This document shows, in pieces, positions 24,465 to 33,257 of a DNA stretch of 64,000 nt. This stretch comes from an uncultured Flavobacteriaceae bacterium (GTDB taxonomy: Bacteria > Bacteroidota > Bacteroidia > Flavobacteriales > Flavobacteriaceae): assembly GCA_947504035.1 (NCBI GenBank), contig CANNGA010000005.1, forward strand, positions 62,001-126,000. The letters are read 5' to 3'. The notes beneath the pieces were generated by a model. That model did no database searches. It saw only the letters and a list, made by a program, of their open reading frames with translations, and was not told the DNA's origin. A program made the position numbers and the translations under genes. Numbering within the stretch: the first letter of the stretch is position 1; each line of letters opens with the position of its first letter.

Positions 24465-25163
24465 TTAGATAGGTTTCACGCCTCTTAGCATCTCGCGTTT
24501 CCCTGGAGGCCCAGGTAATCGCTCTACTTTAAAACCTACGGCTTGCATGGCGCGTCGTACACTACCTTTAGCAGAGTAAGTTACCAAAACGCCATTAGCT
24601 TTTAAGGCCTTGTACATGATAGCAAAAATTATCTCTGTCCATAACTCAGGTTGCACACGTGCTCCAAAAGCATCAAAATAAATAAGCTCATGCTGTGCTT
24701 TAGATTGAATGTCATGAAACATTTTGTGTTGCTTGGTTAGTGAAAAACCAGGCCCCAACTCAAATGGTACTTCCCAGGCTGCTGTGTGTATTTTTTCGAA
24801 TAGCGCATGCTTTTCTTTCACCTTCAAGGCTGAAGCATAATTTAAACATTTCACTTCTTCTAAAGCCACAGGATAGCCCTCCACTCCTACATAATCGACA
24901 GCTAAATGGTATTGTTCTGCTTCTAAAAATGTGATAAAAGCATTTAAACCTGTACCTAAACCAATCTCTAATATAGAAATGGACTTAAGTGCATTTGATG
25001 TAGCACTCTGTCTATCGATTATAAATCGAAGCCCATGCATAATAAACACGTGGTATGCCTCTTGAATGGCTCCATGCTTGGAATGGTAGTGCTCGTTCCA
25101 TTCTGGAATATGAATGGTTGTAGAACCATCTGCAGTTGTGATAATTTCTCGTTTCAAAGTCAT
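24465..25163 (-). CDS. mnmD: tRNA (mnm5s2U34)-methyltransferase MnmD
   Basis: A 232-residue stand-alone methyltransferase that matches the N-terminal domain of E. coli MnmC. It completes the mnm5s2U modification at tRNA position 34. It contains EWNEHYHSKHGAIQEAYHVF, the SAM-binding loop EIGLGTGLNAF near residue 67, the catalytic-region YFDAFGARVQPELW and a C-terminal LPGPPGKREMLRG. The FAD-dependent MnmC half is absent, as in most non-proteobacteria. Followed after about 110 bp by the TIGR01777 gene on the same strand. Confidence 0.9.
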   Translation of the reverse strand: MTLKREIITTADGSTTIHIPEWNEHYHSKHGAIQEAYHVFIMHGLRFIIDRQSATSNALKSISILEIGLGTGLNAFITFLEAEQYHLAVDYVGVEGYPVALEEVKCLNYASALKVKEKHALFEKIHTAAWEVPFELGPGFSLTKQHKMFHDIQSKAQHELIYFDAFGARVQPELWTEIIFAIMYKALKANGVLVTYSAKGSVRRAMQAVGFKVERLPGPPGKREMLRGVKPI

Positions 25164-25651
25164 CTTATATTAAAAACGCAGTGGCCGCAAACCAATAACG
25201 TCATTTTTTTAGAAGTTTTCTAAAAAAATTATTTCTAGCACAAGAAAAGGATTATCCTTGATACTTTTTATGATTTTAGTCCTAAATTTTTAACCGTAGA
25301 TGCTATTTTTAGCCTTTTTTAAAAGGTAAAAATCTCCTTTTCTATACCTTTAGATAACAGCACTCTGCTTTAGTGCAACACGCCTACAAATGTCTTAGCG
25401 CTTATTTAATGGTAATACCATGCTTTTTTTGTATGGTTTTACCGTAACACACATAAGATATTGCTTTGGTTTATAGGTCTATATGAACTGTCAATTAGAA
25501 GCAACTGCAAATCACACGGGCACTAAAACCCACATTAACAGGGGTATTATAACTTGCATTGAGAAAAACTTTCTTTTTTAACGCATATTATATGAATATA
25601 GCAGCATTTTGACAATGAATTTTATAAATTTGTAGGCTAAAATAACAAGAC
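25164..25651. other. intergenic region upstream of mnmD and ilvE
   Basis: 488 bp between divergent genes. It contains an imperfect hairpin at 25421-25453 (ggtaataccat and atggttttacc) and a TAAATTTG -7 box at 25625-25632 before ilvE, with a TTG only 13 bases upstream of it. A 32-codon ORF at 25483-25581 has no features of an attenuator leader. Nothing else was recognised. Confidence 0.4.
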
Positions 25652-26716
25652 ATGAGTGCTATAATCAATGACATTGAGATTATAAAAGCAGAATCTAGCA
25701 ACATCACTGCTGTAGATTTTGACAATTTAACGTTTGGAAGCGTATTTTCAGACCACATGCTTGTATGCGATTATAAAGATGGTAAATGGCATAAGCCAAT
25801 GATAATGCCATATCAACCTGTAACTTTAGATCCATCAGCTAAGATTTTCCACTACGGACAATCTGTCTTTGAAGGTATGAAAGCCTATAAAGATGCTGAA
25901 GATAATGTCTGGTTATTTAGACCTGAACAAAACTGTAAACGCCTTAATATATCGTCTCATCGTTTAGCCATTCCAGAATTGCCAGAGGCTTATTTTATGG
26001 AAGGTTTAAAAGCGTTGTTACAATTAGATAAAGATTGGATTCCAACAAAAGCGGGAAGCTCTTTGTATATACGTCCGTTTATTTTTGCTTCAGGTAATGG
26101 ATTTCATGCCTCGCCTGCCGATGCTTATAAATTTATTATTTGTACAGCACCCTCTGGTGCATACTTCTCTGGAGACGTAAAAGTACTTATCGAAGAGACC
26201 TATTCACGTTCTGCTAATGGAGGTGTTGGTTTTGCTAAGGCTGGAGGTAACTATGCGGGTCAATTTTACCCTACACAACTGGCTAAAGCGAAAGGGTACC
26301 AGCAAGTGATCTGGACAGATGACAACAATCATGAATATATTGAAGAAGCTGGTGCTATGAATATATTTATTAGAATCAATGATACGCTTATAACAGGGCC
26401 TACAAGTGACAGGATACTTGATGGCATTACACGAAAAAGCATTATTGAATTAGCAGAAGCTGAAAACATTCCTGTAGAGGTACGTAAAATTACAGTTACC
26501 GAAGTGGTTGACGCTGCTAAAAATGGGACTTTAAAAGAAATGTTTGGAGCGGGTACTGCAGCCGTAATTTCACCAATATCTGGATTTGGCTATAAAGGCA
26601 CTGATTACGATTTGCCTAAAAATGACGATACGTATGCAAACTATCTCAAAAAACGGATCACAGATATACAAACTAATAAAGGAGAAGATCCTTTTGGATG
26701 GCGTGTTAAAGTGTAA
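25652..26716 (+). CDS. ilvE: branched-chain amino acid aminotransferase
   Basis: A 354-residue fold-type IV PLP enzyme that transfers amino groups between glutamate and the keto acids of leucine, isoleucine and valine. It resembles the BCAT type II group: FHYGQSVFEGMKAYK near residue 66, YIRPFIFA, the PLP lysine in FAKAGGNYAGQFYP near residue 195, and IEEAGAMNIF. Length fits. It is monocistronic between a -7 box at 25625 and a strong terminator at 26731. No branched-chain-specific attenuator was seen. Confidence 0.95.
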   Translation: MSAIINDIEIIKAESSNITAVDFDNLTFGSVFSDHMLVCDYKDGKWHKPMIMPYQPVTLDPSAKIFHYGQSVFEGMKAYKDAEDNVWLFRPEQNCKRLNISSHRLAIPELPEAYFMEGLKALLQLDKDWIPTKAGSSLYIRPFIFASGNGFHASPADAYKFIICTAPSGAYFSGDVKVLIEETYSRSANGGVGFAKAGGNYAGQFYPTQLAKAKGYQQVIWTDDNNHEYIEEAGAMNIFIRINDTLITGPTSDRILDGITRKSIIELAEAENIPVEVRKITVTEVVDAAKNGTLKEMFGAGTAAVISPISGFGYKGTDYDLPKNDDTYANYLKKRITDIQTNKGEDPFGWRVKV

Positions 26717-26730
26717 TTTAACATCTATAA

Positions 26731-26782
26731 TAGATAATACAAAAAAGAGGCCTTTTACGAGGCCTCTTTTTTGTATTATCTA
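26731..26782. terminator. bidirectional terminator, 22-bp perfect stem
   Basis: The left arm begins tagataatac and ends gaggcc, and the complement follows after an 8-base loop. A- and T-runs on both sides serve convergent ilvE and the MazG-like gene. Confidence 0.92.
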
Positions 26783-26823
26783 GATCTATTGTGTTTCATG
26801 ACACAACACGCTAAGGGGACTTT

Positions 26824-27210
26824 TTAAGATTTAAGTATTGCAGCAATATCTGGCTTAAAGTAATTAGGGCCTTTAAGTACTTTTCCGTCTGCTCTGTAAA
26901 TAGGCTGTCCATCTGCTCCTAATTTACTCATATTGCTTCGTTGTATTTCTTCGAATACCTCTTCTATTTTATGTTGCATACCATGTTCTATGATCGTTCC
27001 ACATAAAATATACAGCATATCCCCCAAAGCATCAGCAACTTCTACCAAATCATTTGCAGTGGCGGCCTCTAAATATTCTTCATTTTCTTCTTTCATTAAA
27101 TTAAAACGCAATGTGTTTTTTGCCAATCCTAAATCTGCTTTAGGCGATTCTCTATGACCGATTTTAAATGCGGTATGAAATGCTTTTACAGCTTCAATTT
27201 TACTTTTCAT
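26824..27210 (-). CDS. MazG-like nucleotide pyrophosphohydrolase
   Basis: A 128-residue all-alpha NTP-PPase. The metal-binding pattern is ExxEY followed by an ExxDxxGD helix: MKEENEEYLEA near residue 40 and EVADALGDMLYILCG near 57. It should hydrolyse a nucleoside triphosphate or phosphoribosyl-ATP-like compound to a monophosphate and pyrophosphate, probably as a housecleaning enzyme; the substrate is not visible. A his operon is not nearby, which argues against a HisE role. The C-terminal GADGQPIYRADGKVLKGPNY is conserved in such proteins. Confidence 0.82.
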   Translation of the reverse strand: MKSKIEAVKAFHTAFKIGHRESPKADLGLAKNTLRFNLMKEENEEYLEAATANDLVEVADALGDMLYILCGTIIEHGMQHKIEEVFEEIQRSNMSKLGADGQPIYRADGKVLKGPNYFKPDIAAILKS

Positions 27211-27307
27211 AGTACTCTCTAATTTCTATTTTATTTTTATGAACCAGATGCAAAAATAGTGCGTTAGTTCTCTTTTCTTTTAATTAAATTTGCATAAAAA
27301 TAACCAT

Positions 27308-27490
27308 ATGTTTAGTAAAGGTCAAATCATTTTCGGGATTATCTTTTTTATTGTTTTTGCAGTAATTATTGGTTATACCTATCGTAAAGACCTCAAACTT
27401 CACAAACGCTATTACAAAGGCAGCTTATGGGTTTTAGCTGCATTTATCGGTTTTATACTTTTTATCGCATCGATTAAATTTTTATTGTAA
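27308..27490 (+). CDS. small two-helix membrane protein
   Basis: 60 residues from the ATG at 27308; a TTG at 27290 would add six polar residues and is less likely. Two hydrophobic helices (about residues 4-22 and 40-60) are joined by a strongly basic loop (YRKDLKLHKRYYKG), so both ends probably face the periplasm with the loop in the cytoplasm. Homologues seem to be conserved hypotheticals of Flavobacteriaceae. Function unknown. Confidence 0.65.
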   Translation: MFSKGQIIFGIIFFIVFAVIIGYTYRKDLKLHKRYYKGSLWVLAAFIGFILFIASIKFLL

Positions 27491-27646
27491 TAAAAACTCA
27501 CCTTCCAACACATCTTAATCCATTAAAATACAATAGGTTATATTGTCACCTCAAAGATTTTGGTCATTATCGTTTAAAAAAAACAATTTTATGACGCAAC
27601 CTTTTTTTAATTGCGGCATCTAATAGATAATTAAACAAAACTAAAC

Positions 27647-27733
27647 ATGAATATATTAATGATTATTAGTGCGCTTATAGCTGTAAATCTAATATTATTG
27701 GTTTTTAGTGTAAATAAGAAAACAGATCCTTGA
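27647..27733 (+). CDS. 28-residue single-pass membrane peptide
   Basis: The frame reads MNILMIISALIAVNLILLVF followed by SVNKKTDP and a stop. It is one transmembrane helix with a short basic tail. A perfect hairpin terminator overlaps the stop, as for a real short transcript. The end resembles residues 14-25 of the 58-residue ORF at 53552 (NFALLQFSCNKTDK). No ribosome-binding site can be called with confidence, which is normal in Bacteroidota. Confidence 0.5.
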   Translation: MNILMIISALIAVNLILLVFSVNKKTDP

Positions 27734-27748
27734 ATCTAGATCTGTTTT
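27719..27748 (+). terminator. terminator of the 28-residue peptide gene
   Basis: Arms aaaacagatc and gatctgtttt with a 10-base loop and T-run. The stem begins inside the last codons of the small ORF. Confidence 0.8.
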
Positions 27749-27803
27749 TCTTGTTCACTTTTTAAATGACCTGTCTCTCCATTTCTTACTTGCTAGATTT
27801 TCC

Positions 27804-27837
27804 TTGATATAGCCTCCTCTCAAAATACGTATATTTG
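27804..27837 (+). promoter_or_regulatory. promoter of the SRPBCC protein gene
   Basis: TTG at 27804-27806 and TATATTTG at 27830-27837 are 23 bases apart, a match to the Bacteroidota consensus. Transcription would start near 27844, 17 bases before the ATG. Confidence 0.65.
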
Positions 27838-27860
27838 TTTTCTTATCAAATGTTTGAAAC

Positions 27861-28883
27861 ATGAAGGTTATCAAGTCTGTTTTCTTTATTTTATCCATCT
27901 TATTCATAGGCATTTCTATTTATATTGCGGTACAACCTCACCATTTTAAGGTGTCGCGAACGCGAACCATCAATGCTCCTGCTCCAGTGATTTATAATAA
28001 TGTAATTGATTTTAAAAATTGGAAATCTTGGTCGTCTTGGGCAGAAACAAACCCTAATATTGACATCAACTTATCTCAGCCTTCTAAAGGCATTGCTAGT
28101 ACTTACCGTTGGAAAGACAAGCATGGTTTTGGTACCATGACAACACTACAAACTACGGCCTACAGTACTATAAATCAACTTATGACTTATGAAGGCTTCC
28201 CGCCGTCTTCAGTACATTGGCAGTTTCACCCTAATAGCGATGGAAGCACCAAGACTACGTGGACGATTCAAGGTAAAGACCTTCCTTTTAAATTTAAAGC
28301 TTTTGCTTTAATAGCTGGTGGTATGGAACAACAAATAGGCCCACATTACGAGCGTAGTTTAGAAAAATTAGATAGTATTGTTACAGCTCGTATGCAAGCT
28401 TACACCATCACTATTAAAGACCAAACAGAACATAGTGGCGGTTTTTATATCTATACTACGGTATCCTGTAAGATTGCCGACATGCCAAAACAACTCCAAA
28501 GCATGAGATCTGAATTACAGACCTATGCCCTTAATCATGACCTAGAAACGACAAGAAACACCTTTAATTATTATCATAAATGGGACGACACCAAGGGTAC
28601 TGTTACTGTTTCCTATTGTATACCTACTCAAGATAAACTTAATATTCAAGATAGTAAAACTATTTTATCTGGAAAGTTGCCTAGCTTTAAAGCACTTAAA
28701 ACAACCCTTAAAGGAAATTATAAGTATTTAAAAAAAGCTTGGGATACTTCTATAACCTATTGTGAGACCAATGCGCTAAAAATAGATACTAGCGGCCCTA
28801 TGTTAGAAGTTTATAAAAATGATGCCACAAAATTAGCTAATCCAGCAGATTGGCATACAGATTTATACATCGCATTACAATAA
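27861..28883 (+). CDS. SRPBCC (START-like) and GyrI-like membrane-anchored protein
   Basis: A 340-residue protein with one N-terminal membrane helix (residues 4-24). A SRPBCC/polyketide-cyclase-like domain follows (about 35-170) containing INAPAPVIYNNVIDFKNWKS and a WTIQGKDLPFKFKA strand. The C-terminal half (about 180-340) looks like a GyrI-like small-molecule-binding domain. Both folds bind hydrophobic ligands, so a sensor or binding role is inferred; no catalytic residues are evident. Two-domain proteins of this kind are common and unassigned in Flavobacteriia. Confidence 0.78.
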   Translation: MKVIKSVFFILSILFIGISIYIAVQPHHFKVSRTRTINAPAPVIYNNVIDFKNWKSWSSWAETNPNIDINLSQPSKGIASTYRWKDKHGFGTMTTLQTTAYSTINQLMTYEGFPPSSVHWQFHPNSDGSTKTTWTIQGKDLPFKFKAFALIAGGMEQQIGPHYERSLEKLDSIVTARMQAYTITIKDQTEHSGGFYIYTTVSCKIADMPKQLQSMRSELQTYALNHDLETTRNTFNYYHKWDDTKGTVTVSYCIPTQDKLNIQDSKTILSGKLPSFKALKTTLKGNYKYLKKAWDTSITYCETNALKIDTSGPMLEVYKNDATKLANPADWHTDLYIALQ

Positions 28884-28904
28884 TTTATTGTGCTCTTTAT
28901 GAGC

Positions 28905-29519
28905 TTAATATGAATGCGATTTGAACGCTTTAACGCCCGCTTTTACTTTTACTTTTAAATAATTAGCTCTTGGCACAACAGGACAAGAATAGTTCTCGTT
29001 GTAGGCACAATATGGATTGTAAGCCGTATTGAAATCTAGTATTAAAGTGTCTCCCTGAGGAATTTTAGTATCAATATAACGTCCGCCACCATAAGTTTCA
29101 AAACCATTTGTAGCATCTAGAAAGGGCAAAAACAAGTAGTCTTCAAACCCTTTTGTTGTCATCGTAGCTTCGCCTTGATATAAACTCAAGCGGTACAGCT
29201 CTCCCAATAAACGAAATGTTACTACACCATAAATGCGCTCTTTAGATACTCTCGACGTCGTTGTTGGCATTTGAAACCACTCTGAATTTGGTGTTGGTGT
29301 CAATACCCCTTTTACAACATATGTAGAATCAAAATCAAAAAAATCTAAGCCTTCAAACACTTCCAAATCTTTTGGTTTTAAGGGAGAAGTCGTAACATCC
29401 TTATAAGTGGCATTCATTTTCTTTTGAAACGGTGTGGTCTCATTATGATAGTGCTTTTGTTCTTTGCACGCACAAATAATTATTAAAATACAACCAAAAA
29501 CACTTAAACGTTTTACCAT
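28905..29519 (-). CDS. DUF1684 domain lipoprotein
   Basis: A 204-residue lipoprotein with likely lipid-modified Cys18 (ILIIICAC). The DUF1684 domain has FFDFDSTYVVKG, the GGRYIDTKIPQGDTLILDFN segment and the signature YNPYCAYNENYSCPVVPRAN near residues 167-186. The signature cysteines and tyrosines are strictly kept in this family, but no activity is established. It converges on the SRPBCC gene with 21 bp between. Confidence 0.88.
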   Translation of the reverse strand: MVKRLSVFGCILIIICACKEQKHYHNETTPFQKKMNATYKDVTTSPLKPKDLEVFEGLDFFDFDSTYVVKGVLTPTPNSEWFQMPTTTSRVSKERIYGVVTFRLLGELYRLSLYQGEATMTTKGFEDYLFLPFLDATNGFETYGGGRYIDTKIPQGDTLILDFNTAYNPYCAYNENYSCPVVPRANYLKVKVKAGVKAFKSHSY

Positions 29520-29632
29520 TTTAAATCTTAAATAAATGTCATACCATTTCTGGTATCACAATGCGTTAATTTATTTTCTATAGAGCATGTAATGTGTAAA
29601 ACTAATTGATTTATTAGAAAATACGATACTAA

Positions 29633-29788
29633 AATGCACAAGTTATATTTATTTTATATAGATTTGTACCCAATAAATTATACAATGTATACTACAGTCC
29701 ACATTTTAACCAAACAATTAAGGTTTTCTTTAAAGAAGAAATACCTGTTGGACGTATTATGTATGAAGCTATACCAGTTATAAATTAA
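29633..29788 (+). pseudogene. possible decayed gene end, unidentified
   Basis: A 51-codon frame without a start ends VYYSPHFNQTIKVFFKEEIP, then VGRIMYEAIPVIN and a stop, 20 bp before a strong terminator. The composition looks like the C-terminus of a real protein, and the position before a terminator fits. An overlapping frame with an ATG at 29634 (49 codons) has poorer composition. I do not recognise the family, so this is tentative. Confidence 0.3.
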
Positions 29789-29807
29789 TTTCCTCATAAT
29801 ATATTAT

Positions 29808-29838
29808 AAAGTCCGACAGCTTCTGTCGGACTTTTTTT
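29808..29838 (+). terminator. rho-independent terminator
   Basis: Arms aaagtccgacag and ctgtcggacttt with a 3-base loop and a T8 run. It follows a possible gene remnant and precedes the MFS gene, so its original gene seems lost. Confidence 0.88.
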
Positions 29839-29899
29839 TGGACTCATTTCAATCTTTTCACACACATTAAATTTAATATATGTAGCACATTTAGAACTC

Positions 29900-31114
29900 A
29901 TGAAAACACTATTTCAAAATTACCTAAACACGTTTAAAGGCCTATCACAAGAAGTATGGTGGCTTGCTTTAATTACACTTATTAACCGATCGGGTACAAT
30001 GGTTATTCCTTTTTTATCCTTATATCTTACTGAAGATTTAAAGTTTTCATTATCTCATGTAGGAACGGTCATGGTATGCTTTGGATTGGGATCTGTTATA
30101 GGTTCGTGGTTGGGTGGTAAACTAACCGATACTATTGGCTATTACAAAGTCATGCTAAGAAGTTTACTATGTACAGGTTTTCTTTTTATAGTCCTACAAT
30201 TTTTAAAATCTTTTTATAGTTTTTGTTTTGGTATTTTTATCGTTATGGTGGTAGCAGATATGTTTCGTCCTGCTATGTTTGTAGCCTTAAGCGCTTACAG
30301 CAGTGAAAAAAACAAAACAAGAAGTATTACTTTAATTCGTTTGTCCATTAATTTAGGCTTCTCTGCGGGACCAGCTTTAGGAGGGCTTATCATTACATTT
30401 CTAAGCTATAAAGGTTTATTTTGGGTAGATGGTATTACCTGTATACTCGCTACTGTATTAATGCTATTGGTATTGAATCCTAAAAAAGCAAAAACTATAG
30501 ATAGCACTACCGTAGCACAGCCACAATCGGCCTATAAAGATTATCTTTTTTTAGTATTTGTTTGCGCTATGTTTTTGTTTGGGTTTGTTTTTTTACAGTT
30601 TCTGTCTACAATACCTTTATTCTATAGCACAATACATAAATTAATCGAATTAGAAATTGGTCTCCTTATAGGCTTAAACGGATTACTTATTTTTACATTA
30701 GAAATGCCCTTAATAAGTTGGTTAGAACAAAAACAGCATACAAAAATACGACTGGTACTACTAGGAGCTGCTCTTACTGCTATAAGTTATTTGCTCTTTA
30801 ATAGTACTAACTGGTCTGGTATATTACTTATAAATATGGTATTTATCACTGTTGGAGAAATGATTGCATTTCCGTTTTCTAATGCTTTTGCTTATGAACG
30901 TGCTAAAAAGGGTAACCAAGGCGAATATATGGCCTTATATGCTATAGCGTTTTCGTTATCACATATTTTTTGCCATAAAGCAGGCATGCAAATGATTGCT
31001 AATTTAGGCTTTCACATTACCTGGTATATCATTGCTTTAATAGGGCTTATTTGCGTATTTTTATTGTTGTATTTAGACTTAACACTAAAATCAAAACGCA
31101 AAAACTACTTATGA
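29900..31114 (+). CDS. MFS transporter
   Basis: A 404-residue transporter with about 12 hydrophobic segments and the MFS loop 2-3 motif GSWLGGKLTDTIGYYKVM near residue 71. It belongs to the drug/metabolite efflux-type MFS group; the substrate is not visible. Its last four bases overlap the ATG of the YpdA-type reductase gene (ATGA), so the two are translationally coupled. This suggests a shared role, perhaps in thiol or electrophile stress, which is an inference. Confidence 0.9.
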   Translation: MKTLFQNYLNTFKGLSQEVWWLALITLINRSGTMVIPFLSLYLTEDLKFSLSHVGTVMVCFGLGSVIGSWLGGKLTDTIGYYKVMLRSLLCTGFLFIVLQFLKSFYSFCFGIFIVMVVADMFRPAMFVALSAYSSEKNKTRSITLIRLSINLGFSAGPALGGLIITFLSYKGLFWVDGITCILATVLMLLVLNPKKAKTIDSTTVAQPQSAYKDYLFLVFVCAMFLFGFVFLQFLSTIPLFYSTIHKLIELEIGLLIGLNGLLIFTLEMPLISWLEQKQHTKIRLVLLGAALTAISYLLFNSTNWSGILLINMVFITVGEMIAFPFSNAFAYERAKKGNQGEYMALYAIAFSLSHIFCHKAGMQMIANLGFHITWYIIALIGLICVFLLLYLDLTLKSKRKNYL

Positions 31115-32079
31115 AAGATGTTCTTATTATTGGTGGTGGCCCCATTGGTATTGCCTGTGCTTTAGAATGTAAAAAAAACAATTGGGATTATCTTATCATA
31201 GAAAAGGGAGCTTTAACAAACTCCCTTTTCAATTATCCTAAAAACATGACTTTTTTTTCAACCTCTGAAAAATTAGAACTCGATAAAATCCCTTTCATTA
31301 GCAAAAACCCTAAACCTGATAGAGATGAAGCGCTAGAGTATTACAGACGAGTCGCTACATCTCATGCTATTGCTATTCATTTATTTGAAACAGTGACAGC
31401 GCTCTCTAAAACTAAAAATCAATTTCTCATAACCACTACCAAAGCCACGTACCATGCGAAACACGTTATCATAGCTACAGGGTTTTATGATATACCAAAT
31501 CTTTTAAACGTACCTGGAGAGCAGCTTCCAAAAGTGTCGCACTATTACAAAGAAGCACACCCCTATGCTATGCAAAATGTAATTGTAGTAGGTGCCAGTA
31601 ATTCTTCGGTAGATGCTGCACTAGAAATTTACCGTAAAGGTGGACATGTAACTATGCTTGTAAGAGATGAAGCTATAGGAAAACGTGTTAAATATTGGGT
31701 AAGACCCGATATTATAAATCGCATTAAAGAAGAACATATAAAAGCTTATTTTAATGCCAATATTATAGAAATTAGAAATTCTGAGGTCGTATTTGACACT
31801 CTAGAAGGTACGAGATCTATTCCTAATGATTTTGTTGTAGCATTAACAGGGTACATGCCAGATTTCACGTTACTTCAACAATTAGGTGTTCACCTCTCTA
31901 AAGACGCTAACAAACGTCCTGAATACGATGAAACAACTATGGAAACTAACGTAAAAGGTTTATATCTGGCTGGTGTTATTTGCGGCGGCATGGAAACCCA
32001 TAAATGGTTTATAGAAAACAGTAGAATTCATGCCAAAAAAATAGCAACTGCGCTTAGAAAAAATACAGCCTCTAATTAA
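31111..32079 (+). CDS. ypdA: YpdA family bacillithiol disulfide reductase-like protein
   Basis: About 322 residues from the ATG at 31111, which overlaps the MFS stop; an in-frame ATG at 31051 would lie deep in that gene. It is a flavoprotein with the FAD loop VLIIGGGPIGIACALECKKN at the start, the second nucleotide loop VVGASNSSVDAALEIYRKGG near residue 164, and no CxxC pair. This matches YpdA (Bdr), which reduces bacillithiol disulfide with NADPH. bshA in the same window supports a bacillithiol cycle. Confidence 0.88.
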   Translation: MKDVLIIGGGPIGIACALECKKNNWDYLIIEKGALTNSLFNYPKNMTFFSTSEKLELDKIPFISKNPKPDRDEALEYYRRVATSHAIAIHLFETVTALSKTKNQFLITTTKATYHAKHVIIATGFYDIPNLLNVPGEQLPKVSHYYKEAHPYAMQNVIVVGASNSSVDAALEIYRKGGHVTMLVRDEAIGKRVKYWVRPDIINRIKEEHIKAYFNANIIEIRNSEVVFDTLEGTRSIPNDFVVALTGYMPDFTLLQQLGVHLSKDANKRPEYDETTMETNVKGLYLAGVICGGMETHKWFIENSRIHAKKIATALRKNTASN

Positions 32080-32154
32080 GCTTCTGTGTTTTAATACTAT
32101 AAATGTACAGGTCGCTTTTAAAGTAAACTCTATTTAACAGGTAACTAATAAAAA

Positions 32155-32182
32155 AAACACTTTCATTATAATGAAAGTGTTT
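32155..32182. terminator. bidirectional terminator
   Basis: Arms aaacactttcatt and aatgaaagtgttt around a 2-base centre. It lies between convergent ypdA and menE; the menE stop codon is inside the stem. Confidence 0.85.
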
Positions 32183-33236
32183 GTATCGTTTTTGCTCTAT
32201 GTATTTTGCCCGAAGAAGTCTCTTTAAACTGTTCTACAAAATAAACCGCTTTAGGCTTTTCAAATTTTTCTAAAACATCAAATAGCGTTTTATCTAAAGC
32301 ATATGTTTCGCCTTCTATAACTAGGATCACCTTGTCTCCTAAAGTATCATCTTCTACGCTACCTATAAAAAACTGTTGAGGAATAAGATCCTGTAATTTT
32401 TCTTCTATCTGTTCTGGGTATACCTTTATGCCTCCCGTATTAATAACATTATCATAGCGCCCTAACCATTCAAATTGATTCTTTGAAAAAATATCTACAA
32501 TATCATTAGTAACTATTTTTTCATCAGATAAGTTTGGTGCTTCTATAACTAAGCAATTACGCGCATCTTTAGAAATCGTAATATTTGGTAATGTTTTGAA
32601 ACAATGGTCTGTTTCATTACCTTCAAAATTGTTTAATCGACGCACTGCAATATGAGATATTGTTTCTGTCATCCCATAGGTTTCATAAACTTGAGGTTTC
32701 TTATCTTTTATCAATGCTTTGATATGATTAGATACTCTCCCGCCTCCAACGATAACAGTACGAATAGATTTAAGATATTTTGCGAAGTTCTTTAATTGCA
32801 TTGGTGTAAATGCGCAAAAATCATAATCCTTTTCATAATCTATCCTTGGCAATGCTGAAGGTTGCACCATATCTAATTCTAAACCTAATACAATGGCACG
32901 TACAATCATCATTTTGCCTGCTATAAAATTGGAAGGCAAACAATTTAGCACCTTTTTCTTAGGCGTTAAATCAAAAAAATCGCCTGTGGTAATTGCAGAA
33001 TTTACCATATGCTGCTTTTTAATAATCAACTCCTTTGGCTTTCCTGTAGATCCTGAAGTCTTCACTTTAACATAATCCTTCTTATCTAACCAATCCAATA
33101 AAAACAATCCTAAATCATGTTGATATGGTAAACCTTCTTTAACAAAACTATAAGCCACTTCCATAAGTGTATTATGATCGTAGTGGTAACCTTCTAATTT
33201 AAACCTCCTGTGTACTTTTGTATAATCTGGTGTCAT
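32166..33236 (-). CDS. menE: o-succinylbenzoate-CoA ligase MenE (AMP-binding)
   Basis: A 356-residue adenylate-forming enzyme that activates o-succinylbenzoate to its CoA thioester in menaquinone synthesis. The P-loop VKTSGSTGKPKELIIKK is near residue 58, YETYGMTETISHIA near 180, and WLGRYDNVINTGGIKVYPEQ near 265, with the C-terminal lysine in SSGKIHRA. It is shorter than E. coli MenE (451), as usual in Bacteroidota. It ends the menC-CPBP-menE run, 21 bp after the CPBP gene. Confidence 0.92.
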   Translation of the reverse strand: MTPDYTKVHRRFKLEGYHYDHNTLMEVAYSFVKEGLPYQHDLGLFLLDWLDKKDYVKVKTSGSTGKPKELIIKKQHMVNSAITTGDFFDLTPKKKVLNCLPSNFIAGKMMIVRAIVLGLELDMVQPSALPRIDYEKDYDFCAFTPMQLKNFAKYLKSIRTVIVGGGRVSNHIKALIKDKKPQVYETYGMTETISHIAVRRLNNFEGNETDHCFKTLPNITISKDARNCLVIEAPNLSDEKIVTNDIVDIFSKNQFEWLGRYDNVINTGGIKVYPEQIEEKLQDLIPQQFFIGSVEDDTLGDKVILVIEGETYALDKTLFDVLEKFEKPKAVYFVEQFKETSSGKIHRAKTIQTLSL

Positions 33237-33257
33237 AAAAATACGTCTCTAATCTTA

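Noticed and set aside
25483-25581. 32-codon ORF before ilvE, considered as an attenuator leader peptide
   Set aside because: It is not enriched in Ile, Leu or Val and no terminator-antiterminator pair was seen next to it.
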